Source: Axinella damicornis
Taxonomy: Eukaryota > Porifera > Demospongiae > Axinellida > Axinellidae
Assembly (NCBI GenBank): GCA_963931865.1
Contig: OZ007508.1
Span: forward strand, 3,224,081-3,288,080
DNA length: 64,000 nt
Direction of reading: 5' to 3'
Made by a program: the position numbers and the translations under genes. The notes beneath the pieces were generated by a model, which saw nothing but the letters and a program-made list of their open reading frames with translations, made no database searches and had not been told where the DNA came from. Of the stretch, positions 58,201 to 64,000 are shown piece by piece; position 1 is the first letter of the stretch, and every line of letters begins with the position of its first letter.

Positions 58201-60597
58201 GTTTGATACCATTGATGCTGACTTCAAGGTTAGCCTTACAGCTATCAATCATGAATTTATGCAGTTACATTGTGCATACTGGAACTATATCTAGTAGTCT
58301 CTAGTAATCCACTGTAGTCTCTAGTAATCTCCTGTAATCTGTTGTAAACCCTAGTAATCCCTAGTAATCTCTGTATTTTAGAAATGCATATAGGTCGACT
58401 GCAGTGGTAGGCTTGAAATTCTGGAGAGCTAACTTCAGTTGGATCGCGTACCTGTATTTAGTATGGTCAGTTAGAAATGGAAGTGTGTGCACCTGAGCTT
58501 TAAGGTTGACACCTGAAAATTGAAGTTCAGCTGTCCTATGTGTACACTGGTCACCTGTTAGTGCTAACTTAGAGCGTTTACTGTACTAGCACCTGTACCT
58601 GAAATTCAATGTGCTTGTTATTGGCCACTGACCATACTGTCTGTTCTGACAGGAACTCATGAGCGAAGCTGAGAAGATTCCCAACGCAGTGAAGGCCTGT
58701 AACAAGCCCAGGCTGTACGAAGAACTGGAGGACTTGCAGAAACGGTAATCGTTATATATCCGTATATGCTCCTGGTATGCCATATTTATCAGGAACCATA
58801 TTGAAGTAGCTTTATGCAGCATCGTGTACATTCTGAACTCTTAGCATGCACTCATGCTGATGTGTTTCGTACGTACGTAAGGCTGGCCATATGTGAAAAG
58901 GCCCTGGCGGAGTACCTGGAGACCAAGAGACTGGCCTTCCCTCGGTTCTACTTTGTGTCCTCAGCTGATCTCCTGAACATCCTCTCCCAAGGAAACCAAC
59001 CTGTTGAGGTGCATACGGGATACTACATAGCCTCACATTAGCCCAGGGTACCATGGGACTAGCTGGTTTAGATTGCAACCAATCATTGATGTACTGATGA
59101 TCATGGCCGGTGAATGTATTTACGTACCGTAGTCTCTCGAAAATACGCCCATGGGCGATGAATTTAGAATCTGCTCAAAGAGGAGGATGGGCGTATTTTC
59201 GAGGACCCTTCTCCCGAAAATAGGCCCACCCTTGACTCGAAAGTAGTATTACCTGCAAAGAGACATAATAGAAGAGGTTACTGTGCTCATTAGTGTACGT
59301 ACACCTCTATTATGTAGCTCGATCCATACACTACATGTATATTGTCTGCACACTGTCCCACATATTTCCGCGATCAAACGCTGTGGCTACCATTTATTTC
59401 ATCAGATTAGACCCAAGGTGCCTGAGCATTACATCACCATTCATGATTGCTTCCATGCCATGATCTGCATGCTCCTGCTACTGCAAGCAGCAACTGTCAC
59501 CAGTGGCCATCGTCTCTGTCCCAGGTTGCACGCCACCTGGCAAAGCTGTTTGACAGCATGGCACAGCTGAAGTTCTTGGAGGAGGAGGGGCAGCCCACCA
59601 AGCAGGCTATCGGCATGTACAGCAAGGACGGGGAGTATGTGGACTTTGACCAGCCCTGCATGTGTGTTGGCCAGGTGGGTCACCAGTATGTATGCAATGT
59701 GTGAAAGTTGCCAGGTACACGTGTCCACTACAGTAGGACTGAGTACCAAATACTGGCATTGCTAACTAATGTGTATGTGCACAATGTAACTTGCAATGTA
59801 CGGTACATGTATTGAGTTCTAATGTTTACACTCTCAAAACAAACTGCCACTTTGCAATCATTATGCACTCACTCACACTCTCTCACTCATCCCACACACA
59901 CATGCACACTCACACAGGTGGAGGTGTGGTTGAACCGCCTGCTGGAATCAATGCAATCCACAATCCGCCATGAGATGACTGAAGCTGTGATCAGCTACGA
60001 GGAGAAGCCGAGAGACCAGTGGCTCTTTGAGCCCCCAGCACAGGTGAGAACAACCAGGTGTTTATGAGTGCCACAGAGAATGATACATACACAATTATAC
60101 TGGAATGAGCACCTGGAGGTAGCTATATTCCAGGCAGCCGTGTATGCATGTGCGTACCTAGCCTCATTTCCAGGCGGTTGGGAACGAGGCTAGTGCATAC
60201 CTAACCTCATTCCTAAATCATGCAGGAGTATTATATTATAGGGAACAGTGTTTCGCCTACTCCCGCGTGTGGCCTGGGAACAAGGCTATGTAAGTATGTA
60301 CGTAGTATCGTAGTAGTTGTAATGTGGGCTATCCTGCTCAGGTGGCTCTGGCTGGGACACAGATCTGGTGGACTACGGAAGTGAACCTGTCCTTCACCAG
60401 ACTGGAGGAGGGATACGAGAATGCTCTCAAAGACTACTACAAGAAGCAGGTCTGAACATAGTACACAAGTATTCCTTGTAATCTCACATGGACATACATA
60501 CACATATGATGAGGTATTTTGTTCCAAACTGCATAATGAATATACTCCGTTCCTTCTCCCCCTGCATGCATGCACACACACACGCACACGCACACAC

Positions 60598-60651
<54 letters not shown>

Positions 60652-63600
60652 CAGGTGTCCCAGCTGAACACTCTGATCACCCACCTGCTTGGTGAGCTGA
60701 CCAAGGGGGACCGCCAGAAGATCATGACCATCTGTACCATCGATGTCCATGCACGTGATGTGGTGGCCAAGCTGATCCAACAGAAGGTGGAGAACTCTCA
60801 GGCCTTCATCTGGCTCAGCCAGCTCAGACACAGGTGTGTGCATGTGCACACTTACCTCCAGCTTGTGAATCGGCCTGTTGTAACATACTCGCTAACCACC
60901 ACAGAACTCTGTTACTTGCACACTTTTACCATTATTATTGCTCAAATGTTCCACATCTCAGATTTAGGCTATCACAATTGCCATCACCATAGCACGCCTT
61001 TATAAGTTAGTAGAGTGGACCATGATGTACCAGAATTTTCATGCCTTTGAAATTTCATTTACTATGGTGTTTATCCTGCAGGTGGGATGAGGAGCAGAAA
61101 CACTGTTTTGCAAACATCTGTGATGCAGAGTTCTTGTACTCCTATGAGTATCTCGGGAACACCCCTCGATTGGTGATTACACCACTCACCGACAGGTACA
61201 CAGTCATGAGTTATCCATGTGGTCATTTTGCATGCAGGATTTTATTTGTAATTACCTCTCAAGGAAAGAAATTACCGTATCTCAACATTTGTGTTGTAGA
61301 GTCCCTACCTATATCATGCTAGTTTGTGGCCCAAGCTGACATTATCTCTCCCACGATTACGATTGAGATTCATGTACGTAGCCATATACATGTGCAATTT
61401 TTTTGTCCCAGGTGCTACATCACACTCACCCAGTCACTCCATCTGACTATGAGCGGAGCCCCTGCAGGCCCGGCTGGTACAGGCAAGACGGAGACGACCA
61501 AGGACCTCGGGAGGGCACTTGGCATCATGGTCTACGTGTTCAACTGCTCCGAGCAGATGGACTACAAAGTATGTGTACCGTTACTGCTTCTTATGTACCT
61601 CTGCCAGGAAGAATAGGTGGGGAATCTGATGTTGCCCTCAACCATAAAAGAACATACTGATGCGTCACTCGCAGCACGGAATTGTACGTAACTGTGTGTG
61701 CCCCACCCCACACTTGCATACACTCAGTCATGTGGCAACATCTACAAGGGTCTGGCCCAAACAGGAGCGTGGGGGTGCTTTGATGAGTTCAACCGGATCT
61801 CCGTGGAGGTGCTGTCCGTTGTTGCTGTCCAGGTAGGAAGACATCAGTTTGGATTATATTCTTGGTAATGTACTACACCATCAGTTTTGAAGGCATTATT
61901 ATCCTCACATTCACATGCATATATAGCTATAACATAGTGATGAATATGTACCTGCAGTTGCCCAGATACAAATATAATATTATGTCCCAACAGTATTGTC
62001 TTGTAGCCTCGTTCCCAGGCCCGCGCGCCGTTTTCCGTACTGCAAGCGACGAAAAGCTGGGCGGGGCCTGGGAACGAGGCTAATTGTCTTGAATGTGTGC
62101 TGTCATGTATGTGTGCTGTCAGGGTGGCCGAGTGGTCTAAGGCGCCAGACTCAAGGTGGCATTCCTTGCTTGCAAACGCAAGTTCAAGTATTCTGGTCCA
62201 CGTATGTGGGCGTGGGTTCGAATCCCACCTCTGACAGATTTTTTTTTTCCTCTTTTCTTTTTCATGAGGATAATGTTCTTGATTGATGAATACTCATGAT
62301 GTACACGTGCTTGTATGTGTCACCCAATGTGATGGTCGTACATCTGGCCATATACAAAAGTACCAACAGTAATGTCTTACGTGTGTGCTGTCAGGGTGGC
62401 CGAGTGGTCTAAGGCGCCAGACTCAAGGTGGCATTCCTTGCTTGCAAACGCAAGTTCAAGTATTCTGGTCCACGTATGTGGGCGTGGGTTCGAATCCCAC
62501 CTCTGACAGAATTTTTTTCTCTTTTCTTTTTTTCATGAGGATAATGTTCTTGATTGATGAGTACTCATGATGTACATGTATTTGTATGTCACCCAACGTG
62601 ATGGTCGTGCATCTGCCCATATACAAAAGTACCAACAGTAATGTCTTGCATGTGTGCTGTCAGGGTGGCCGAGTGGTCTAAGGCGCCAGACTCAAGGTGG
62701 CATTCCTTGCTTGCAAACGCAAGTTCAAGTATTCTGGTCCACGTATGTGGGCGTGGGTTCGAATCCCACCTCTGACAGAATTTTTTTCTCTCTTTCTTTT
62801 TTCATGAGTATAATGTTCTTGATTGATGGGTACACATGTATGCACGTACGTATTTGTATGTCACCCAACGTGATGTGATGGTCGTGTGCACCATTTGATC
62901 CATTTTTGCTATCAACTTCTTTATTCATACCCTTACTCTGTCAGGTGAAGAGCATTCAGGATGCCATTCGAGACAAGAAGAAGCGGTTCCTCTTTGAAGG
63001 GGTGGAGATCCGTATGGTACCCTCCGTGGGGCTCTTTATCACCATGAACCCTGGCTATGCTGGCAGGACAGAACTGCCCGAGAACCTCAAGGCTCTCTTC
63101 AGGTGAGTGGAGACCTTAAATGGCAGTCTGTGACTCACCCTTTCATTTGTGCTTTCGATAAGATCTAGCTACTACATCCTGAGATAAGCCGAGCCTCATT
63201 CCCAGGCCATACGAGAATGGTCCTATGGCTGCGGCACACATGACCATGTCGGATGACCACACTGAAATGCAGACATGCCTTTTCCCTAACTGAATCCTCT
63301 ATGACCATCTGTGTTGGGCTTGCTCCAGCATGCCAATAACAAAAGCTACCACTCCTACTGCATACTCTCCTCATCCTTCTCCCCATCCACCTTTGCCTCC
63401 ATCTTTCCCACCACCTTTCTGTCCCTGTTTCACCCTGCCGCTTCCCCCTTCACCTCAATCTCCACCTCTGCATTCTTGATCCACCTCCATTCTCCCCCTC
63501 CATCTCTACCTCCCCCCCCCCCCCCCCCCCCCCCCCGCCCTCCCCCCTTCCTCCCCTCCACCTCCATTCCTTCCTCACACTTTTCACCTCCACCTCCTCC

Positions 63601-63847
63601 CCTTCCATATCTTGTCCTCCCTCCCTTCCCTTCCACTGCCACCTCCCCCTCCTCTCCCGCCTCCTCCCTCCTCCATTCCGCCTTCCACCGTGTATCCGCT
63701 TCCTCCCACCTCTCCTCCAACCCCAGGCCCTGTGCCATGGTGGTGCCAGACTTTGAGCTGATAGCTGAAATCATGCTGGTGGCGGAGGGATTCCTGGAGG
63801 CCAGGCTGCTCGCCAGGAAGTTCCTCACCCTCTACACCCTCTGCAAG
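30598..63847 (+). CDS. axonemal dynein heavy chain, outer-arm beta type (DNAH9/11/17-like), 3' partial
   Basis: Motor heavy chain of the ciliary outer dynein arm. Forty-one exons give 2,012 codons in one frame: 30598-30681, 30906-31087, 31415-31514, 31672-31859, 32299-32488, 33051-33150, 33560-33771, 33976-34203, 34591-34758, 35178-35294, 35733-35998, 36657-36725, 36944-37070, 38453-38604, 39370-39479, 40102-40271, 51122-51217, 51614-51817, 52017-52205, 52559-52780, 53087-53211, 53619-53841, 55277-55393, 55661-55747, 55939-56048, 56193-56325, 56527-56685, 57120-57251, 57720-57833, 58004-58228, 58653-58744, 58882-59008, 59525-59674, 59918-60043, 60342-60449, 60655-60833, 61082-61195, 61412-61568, 61728-61832, 62945-63102, 63727-63847. 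The order of conserved blocks follows the DNAH9 group from the N-terminus to AAA1. AAA2-6, stalk and C-terminus lie beyond the window (full proteins are about 4,500 residues). Indicates motile cilia or flagella. Confidence 0.95.
31175..31209. repeat. GT repeat and poly-G run in dynein intron 2
   Basis: A (GT)n stretch from about 31137, a short T-run, then about 35 consecutive G. Noncoding; exact length uncertain. Confidence 0.8.
33300..33559 (+). repeat. long C/T-rich tract against the exon 7 acceptor
   Basis: About 250 bp of CCTCC and CCCACC repeats on the plus strand run straight into the 3' splice site at 33559. An apparent open frame through it is a low-complexity artefact joined to the true exon. 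Confidence 0.8.
36297..36550 (+). repeat. GC-rich 29-30 bp tandem repeat element, copy 2 (truncated)
   Basis: It has the same left flank type (GGACAGCTCTCTATGCAGAG) and about seven units around CCGATTGCGTCCGCTTCAG. The right flank seen at 5890-5992 is absent. A (CT)n run at 36584-36624 follows and leads to the acceptor of dynein exon 12. Confidence 0.8.
37099..38182. repeat. tandem array of hairpin units (~52 bp period) in a dynein intron
   Basis: About twenty units alternate GCTAGCCTCATTCCCAGG and TTCCTCCCCTGGACTGGG with GAATGAGGCTAACCATT. Each unit is itself a partial hairpin. Several units contain an inverted block (CCCCTAGGGGAGGAACCTGG), and two contain the junction CATTCCGGAATG. It is an array built from the dispersed hairpin family and has no coding role. 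Confidence 0.9.
38605..38653. repeat. GT repeat plus poly-G immediately after a splice donor
   Basis: The exon 14 donor is itself the first GT of a (GT)n run, which passes into about 29 consecutive G. The microsatellite therefore occupies the 5' splice site. Confidence 0.8.
38975..39081. mobile_element. dispersed hairpin family member
   Basis: TAGCCTCGTTCCCAGTCCCA at the left and TGGGACTGGGAACGAGGCTA at the right, with GCTTTTCGTTGC and AAGCTGGGCG inside. In dynein intron 14. Confidence 0.85.
40005..40028. repeat. poly-G run in dynein intron 15
   Basis: About 24 consecutive G following a G-rich stretch, 73 bp before the exon 16 acceptor. Confidence 0.8.
40505..40975 (-). repeat. GC-rich 29-30 bp tandem repeat element, copy 3 (full, inverted)
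   Basis: Reverse-complement of the arrangement at 5630-5992: GGGATGTTCGTGGGGCGGG flank, CATTGGGCATGGGCTGG, about eight units, then AGAGCTGTCCGGCGCC. Its outer end continues into the duplicated block that carries the first TRAF-like gene. Confidence 0.8.
40847..43425. repeat. segmental duplication, copy 1 (TRAF-like gene plus flank)
   Basis: It matches 48042 to about 50700 in the same orientation. It includes the end of the GC-rich repeat, about 0.7 kb of noncoding flank, the gene, and its immediate upstream sequence. Copy 2 differs by a 217 bp insertion and other small indels. Confidence 0.85.
41625..43181 (-). CDS. RING/TRAF-zinc-finger/two-helix/MATH protein, copy 1
   Basis: Single-exon gene, 518 residues. 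The start at 43181 has context AAAATGG and begins [10 protein letters not shown] just before the RING; the frame stays open upstream but shows nothing conserved. Domains: RING-type finger 22-60 (C22, C25, C37/C38, C43, C46, C57, C60; Lys40 at the usual His position), TRAF-type zinc fingers about 83-285 rich in Cys/His, a short helical segment 302-319, two hydrophobic helices about 320-343 and 345-361, and a MATH/TRAF-C domain about 375-518. Family knowledge: TRAF proteins are ubiquitin-ligase adaptors downstream of immune and TNF-type receptors. Membrane helices in place of the long TRAF coiled coil suggest anchorage; that and any partner are inference. Nested antisense in the dynein intron. 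Confidence 0.9.
   Translation of the reverse strand: MADGGYDCEFVEEPTSAFQVECPVCLSKLHDPYIVSCCGKSFCENCIKLVQSEGSQCPACTLPFTIFPNKGLKQSLGQLHVYCTHRSDGCTWTGELGQLDRHLNEKFGPDGEGFGCPFTKIQCIHCNKQFQRQCLQDHPFNDCPKRRVTCKYCDLVHELGELKRHQNLNPDAENRHLGCEHVELECKHQCGEYLKRRLIVEHENKYCSKRPFDCDHCKQYRSTFEDVSTNHWPECKCFPVICPNVCAFSVIERQDLERHVSEECPLTMVDCDYRSAGCSVQMPRKDMPAHLDEYVSAHLDLLCLSKQILQKDALIKKLKIGLIVVAFIILSFAVLSYVGILFTKTAVVTLVSIGTVVYVIKHTFTADARSLIPYTVSVCNFEKLRNSCTTWYSPPFYTHPQGYRMCLRVDANGVGDGEGTNVSVSVCLMQGEFDYRLNWPLRGDITVRLLDQEGEEEHQTMVISFTGETPDDAAGRVTTGERNEGWGMQRFIPHYKLSPKYLKNDRLRFQALEFELTS
43783..44466. repeat. large inverted repeat, left arm (uninterrupted)
   Basis: About 684 bp, inverted relative to 45543-46105 plus 47919-48027. 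It starts CAGAGGAGGTAAGACACG and ends around CTATACTGTGACTTCGCC. It contains CCATTAAAGATCACC, the unoccupied form of the site where the 1.8 kb element sits in the right arm. The frame 44189-44434 is mirrored in the right arm; no domain is recognised in it. Confidence 0.85.
44467..45542. other. spacer between inverted-repeat arms
   Basis: About 1.08 kb with no supported gene. It contains two dispersed-hairpin family members (about 44886-44964 and 45486-45533) and a local duplication TGATTGATCATCAGACNATG near 44648-44696. A separate inverted pair around GCGCATGATG lies near 45378-45416. Confidence 0.65.
46108..47916. mobile_element. 1.8 kb transposon-like insertion with TA target duplication
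   Basis: Begins CACAGCAAAAACC and ends TTTTTGCTGTG, an 11 bp inverted pair, flanked by TA on both sides (46106-46107 and 47917-47918). The same site is unoccupied in the other inverted-repeat arm with a single TA. Subterminal regions carry several copies of a CTGATACAG-type motif, as transposase-binding sites often do. No transposase is recognised. Several minus-strand stretches look like short exons with splice-like borders (for example before GTCAGT near 47113 and after CTCTGCTTCAG near 47156). It may be nonautonomous or carry captured gene pieces. It also contains a smaller MITE-like copy at 46513-46626. Confidence 0.8.
46513..46626. mobile_element. small MITE-like element, copy 2
   Basis: ATTGGTCCGGCAGGTAGTA at the left and TACTTCCTGACGGACCAAT at the right, matching the element at 29636-29758. 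It is nested inside the 1.8 kb insertion. Confidence 0.7.
48042..50697. repeat. segmental duplication, copy 2 (TRAF-like gene plus flank)
   Basis: Second copy of the 40847-43425 block, same orientation, with genes 7,411 bp apart. Relative to copy 1 it carries a 217 bp insertion at about 48199-48416 that includes CGTTCCGTTCCGT-type repeats. The copies diverge upstream of the gene. Confidence 0.85.
49036..50604 (-). CDS. RING/TRAF-zinc-finger/two-helix/MATH protein, copy 2
   Basis: Single-exon gene, 522 residues, start at 50604 (AAAATGG context, [12 protein letters not shown]). Same domain order as copy 1. It differs by a two-residue insertion near the start and another (KIL-LGL) at the start of the first helix, plus about twenty scattered substitutions. 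These are concentrated in the helices and zinc-finger region; the last roughly 155 residues (MATH) are identical. Both copies have intact frames, so both may be functional. Nested antisense in the dynein intron. Confidence 0.9.
   Translation of the reverse strand: MAVPDGGYDCEFVEEPTSAFQVECPVCLLKLHDPYIVSCCGKSFCENCIKLVQSEGSQCPACTLPFTIFPNKGLKQSLGQLHVYCTHRSDGCTWTGELGQLDRHLNEKFGLDGEGFGCPFAKIQCIHCNKQFQRQCLQDHPFNDCPKRRVTCKYCDLVHELGELKRHQNLNPDAENRHLGCEHVEIECKHQCGEYLKRRLIVEHENEYCSKRPFDCDHCKQYRSTFEDVSTNHWPECKCFPVVCPNVCAFSVIERLDLERHISEECPLTMVDCDYRSAGCSVQMPRKDMAAHLDEYVGAHLDLICLSKQILQKDALIKKLKILLGLIVVAFIILSFAVLFYVGISVTKTAVVTLVSIGTVVYAIKQIFTADARSLIPYTVSVCNFEKLRNSCTTWYSPPFYTHPQGYRMCLRVDANGVGDGEGTNVSVSVCLMQGEFDYRLNWPLRGDITVRLLDQEGEEEHQTMVISFTGETPDDAAGRVTTGERNEGWGMQRFIPHYKLSPKYLKNDRLRFQALEFELTS
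51122..53841 (+). CDS. dynein exons 17-22: stem, residues 822-1174
   Basis: Continues the tail domain after the large intron. Conserved blocks include [37 protein letters not shown] and the [11 protein letters not shown] and [15 protein letters not shown] stretches, which are strongly conserved in beta-type axonemal heavy chains. Confidence 0.93.
51325..51613 (+). repeat. CCTCCCCT microsatellite against the exon 18 acceptor
   Basis: About 290 bp of almost pure pyrimidine (CCTCCCCTCCT units) ends at the CTACCAG acceptor. The complementary strand reads as a long Gly/Arg/Glu frame that is an artefact. Confidence 0.9.
52334..52411. repeat. 19 bp x 4 tandem repeat resembling X-boxes
   Basis: Four copies of a unit near AATACCATAGCAACAGAGT. 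AATACC-AT-AGCAAC resembles the RFX X-box (GTNRCC, spacer, RGYAAC), with a good right half and a poor left half. Confidence 0.75.
53300..53618 (+). repeat. C-rich tract (CACCCACCTCCC) against the exon 22 acceptor
   Basis: About 300 bp of C-rich repeats; near the right end a roughly 35-40 bp unit (around CACTCACACCCACCTCCCAC) repeats three or four times before the CCATACAG acceptor. Confidence 0.8.
53906..54362. repeat. 19 bp minisatellite, ~24 copies
   Basis: Unit near AAAAGCATCCTGCAGTGTC, varying mainly at the CAT/CGT position, in dynein intron 22. Because 19 is not a multiple of three, all three frames stay open and read the same repeating peptide; these are not genes. Confidence 0.92.
54592..54996 (-). 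mobile_element. hAT-like transposon remnant
   Basis: Inverted ends CATAGGCGGTGGAA and TTCCGCCGCCTATG. A minus-strand frame at 54649-54831 begins [18 protein letters not shown] and then turns Ser/Asp-rich, resembling the N-terminus of hAT/ZMYM-type transposases. Only about 60 codons remain, so it is internally deleted. A clean 8 bp target duplication was not found (imperfect CTGTCC on both sides). Confidence 0.6.
55277..59674 (+). CDS. dynein exons 23-33: linker (DHC_N2) region, residues 1175-1656
   Basis: Includes [10 protein letters not shown], the [19 protein letters not shown] and [12 protein letters not shown] blocks, the [16 protein letters not shown] segment and [10 protein letters not shown] at about residues 1579-1588. 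This is the linker that swings across the AAA ring during the power stroke. All junctions are GT-AG with matching phases. Confidence 0.94.
56757..56836. mobile_element. dispersed hairpin family member (nearly perfect)
   Basis: TAGCCTCGTCCCCAGGCCTC pairs with GAGGCCTGGGAACGAGGCTA, and the inner CGCCCAGATTTTATC pairs with GATAAAATCTGGGCG, leaving a tiny loop. In dynein intron 27. Confidence 0.88.
57901..58003 (+). repeat. poly-C/CT tract against the exon 30 acceptor
   Basis: About 17 consecutive C, then CCTCCC repeats running into the CCCCAG acceptor. Confidence 0.8.
59127..59199. repeat. small inverted repeat
   Basis: TCGAAAATACGCCCAT and ATGGGCGTATTTTCGA form a hairpin; a partial third copy (CCGAAAATAGGCCCAC) follows at about 59214-59230. 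In dynein intron 32. Confidence 0.7.
59918..63847 (+). CDS. dynein exons 34-41: AAA1 motor domain, residues 1657-2012
   Basis: Carries [35 protein letters not shown], and the AAA1 P-loop GPAGTGKT at residues 1851-1858 (exon 61412-61568). Walker B is within [14 protein letters not shown] (residues 1901 onward, exon 61728-61832), followed by [20 protein letters not shown] (exon 62945-63102). AAA1 is the main ATP-hydrolysing site of dynein. All catalytic residues expected here are present, so this portion looks functional. Confidence 0.96.
60582..60649. repeat. (CA)n microsatellite before the exon 36 acceptor
   Basis: About 68 bp of CA repeats end directly before the TACCAG acceptor. Confidence 0.85.
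62004..62082. mobile_element. dispersed hairpin family member
   Basis: TAGCCTCGTTCCCAGGCCC ... GGGCCTGGGAACGAGGCTA class ends with GCAAGCGACGAAAAGCTGG inside, 36 bp before the first tRNA gene. Closest to the copy at 28355-28450. Confidence 0.85.
62118..62236 (+). tRNA. tRNA-Leu(CAA) with intron, copy 1
   Basis: Acceptor stem GTCAGGG/CTCTGAC with discriminator A, A box GTGGCCGAGTGG, anticodon loop CTCAAG with CAA anticodon, then an intron of about 34 nt. The anticodon stem closes as CCAGA/TCTGG. There is a long variable arm as in class II tRNAs and a B box GGTTCGAATCC. A T-run at 62239 should terminate RNA polymerase III. An intron just 3' to the anticodon is normal for this tRNA in eukaryotes. 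It sits in a dynein intron, same strand. Confidence 0.93.
62390..62508 (+). tRNA. tRNA-Leu(CAA) with intron, copy 2
   Basis: Identical to copy 1 over 119 nt, including the intron. The repeat unit is 272 bp, with flanks that also match (TCATGAGGATAATGTTCTTG downstream). Followed by a T-run. Confidence 0.93.
62659..62777 (+). tRNA. tRNA-Leu(CAA) with intron, copy 3
   Basis: Identical to copies 1 and 2, 269 bp after copy 2, followed by a T-run. The three form a young tandem array inside the intron between dynein exons 39 and 40. Confidence 0.93.
63340..63726 (+). repeat. pyrimidine-rich tract and poly-C against the exon 41 acceptor
   Basis: Nearly 390 bp of C/T-rich sequence, including about 26 consecutive C near 63510-63536, ends at the CCCCAG acceptor. 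Open frames through it on both strands are low-complexity artefacts. Confidence 0.85.
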
Positions 63848-64000
63848 GTACATTAACTTCCAAGTTTACATACAAACATTCCAGGTCTATAGAAATGTAA
63901 GAATGGTTCCTGTGATGCTTTGTTTCAAAACCAATACAGTTAGGAATTAGCATGCTAATTGCAGTTTGCCCACTTAGCTGGCGCTAGGTACAATCATGTA
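63848..64000. other. start of the next dynein intron
   Basis: The donor GTACAT at 63848 follows exon 41 in phase 0. No further exon is seen before the window ends; AAA2 exons are expected to the right. Confidence 0.8.

Noticed and set aside
60231..60849. Minus-strand frames with Cys-Val repeats
   Set aside because: Translation of the (CA)n microsatellite and the antisense of dynein exons 35 and 36.
63311..63726. Pro/Ser-rich frame before dynein exon 41
   Set aside because: Pyrimidine tract artefact; the true exon starts at 63727 in phase with exon 40.

Overview
The window is eukaryotic, intron-rich animal DNA, most likely from an early-branching metazoan such as a demosponge. This is inferred from long phase-1 exon arrays of sushi and Calx-beta modules, RING/TRAF/MATH proteins that carry membrane helices, short introns packed with hairpin repeats, and a motile-cilium dynein gene. 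The species cannot be named from sequence alone. Exons below were placed by hand from reading frames, splice dinucleotides and phase. For the three spliced genes the summed exons keep an intact frame (gene A 543 codons, gene B 2,569, dynein 2,012 so far).

Region 1 (539-8278, +) is gene A, the 3' part of a type I membrane protein: half a Calx-beta domain, six sushi (CCP) domains, one membrane helix and a short acidic tail. Region 2 (8539-29048, +) is gene B, a complete paralogue only 260 bp downstream: signal peptide, Gly-rich linker, three Calx-beta domains each split over two exons, 35 one-exon sushi domains, a membrane helix and a cytoplasmic tail. Twenty-seven of the sushi exons form nine tandem copies of a three-exon unit (types A-B-C, mostly 0.8-1.2 kb with introns). 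The pair looks like a rapidly evolving cell-surface recognition locus; function is not shown by sequence.

Region 3 (30598 to beyond the right end, +) is an axonemal outer-arm dynein heavy chain of the DNAH9/11/17 (beta) type. Forty-one exons cover the N-terminal stem, the linker and most of AAA1, including the P-loop and Walker B. The gene continues past the window. One of its introns (40272-51121, 10.85 kb) holds two nearly identical minus-strand RING/TRAF-zinc-finger/two-helix/MATH genes, a large interrupted inverted repeat, and a 1.8 kb TA-flanked transposon-like insertion whose empty site is present in the other repeat arm. Another intron holds three tandem, intron-containing tRNA-Leu(CAA) genes.

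Repeats are abundant and mostly intronic: a dispersed hairpin family with ends near TAGCCTCGTTCCCAGG (including a 1.08 kb tandem array), several foldback/MITE-like elements, a 29-30 bp GC-rich tandem repeat at four places, a hAT-like remnant, poly-G runs, and long pyrimidine tracts lying directly against dynein 3' splice sites.
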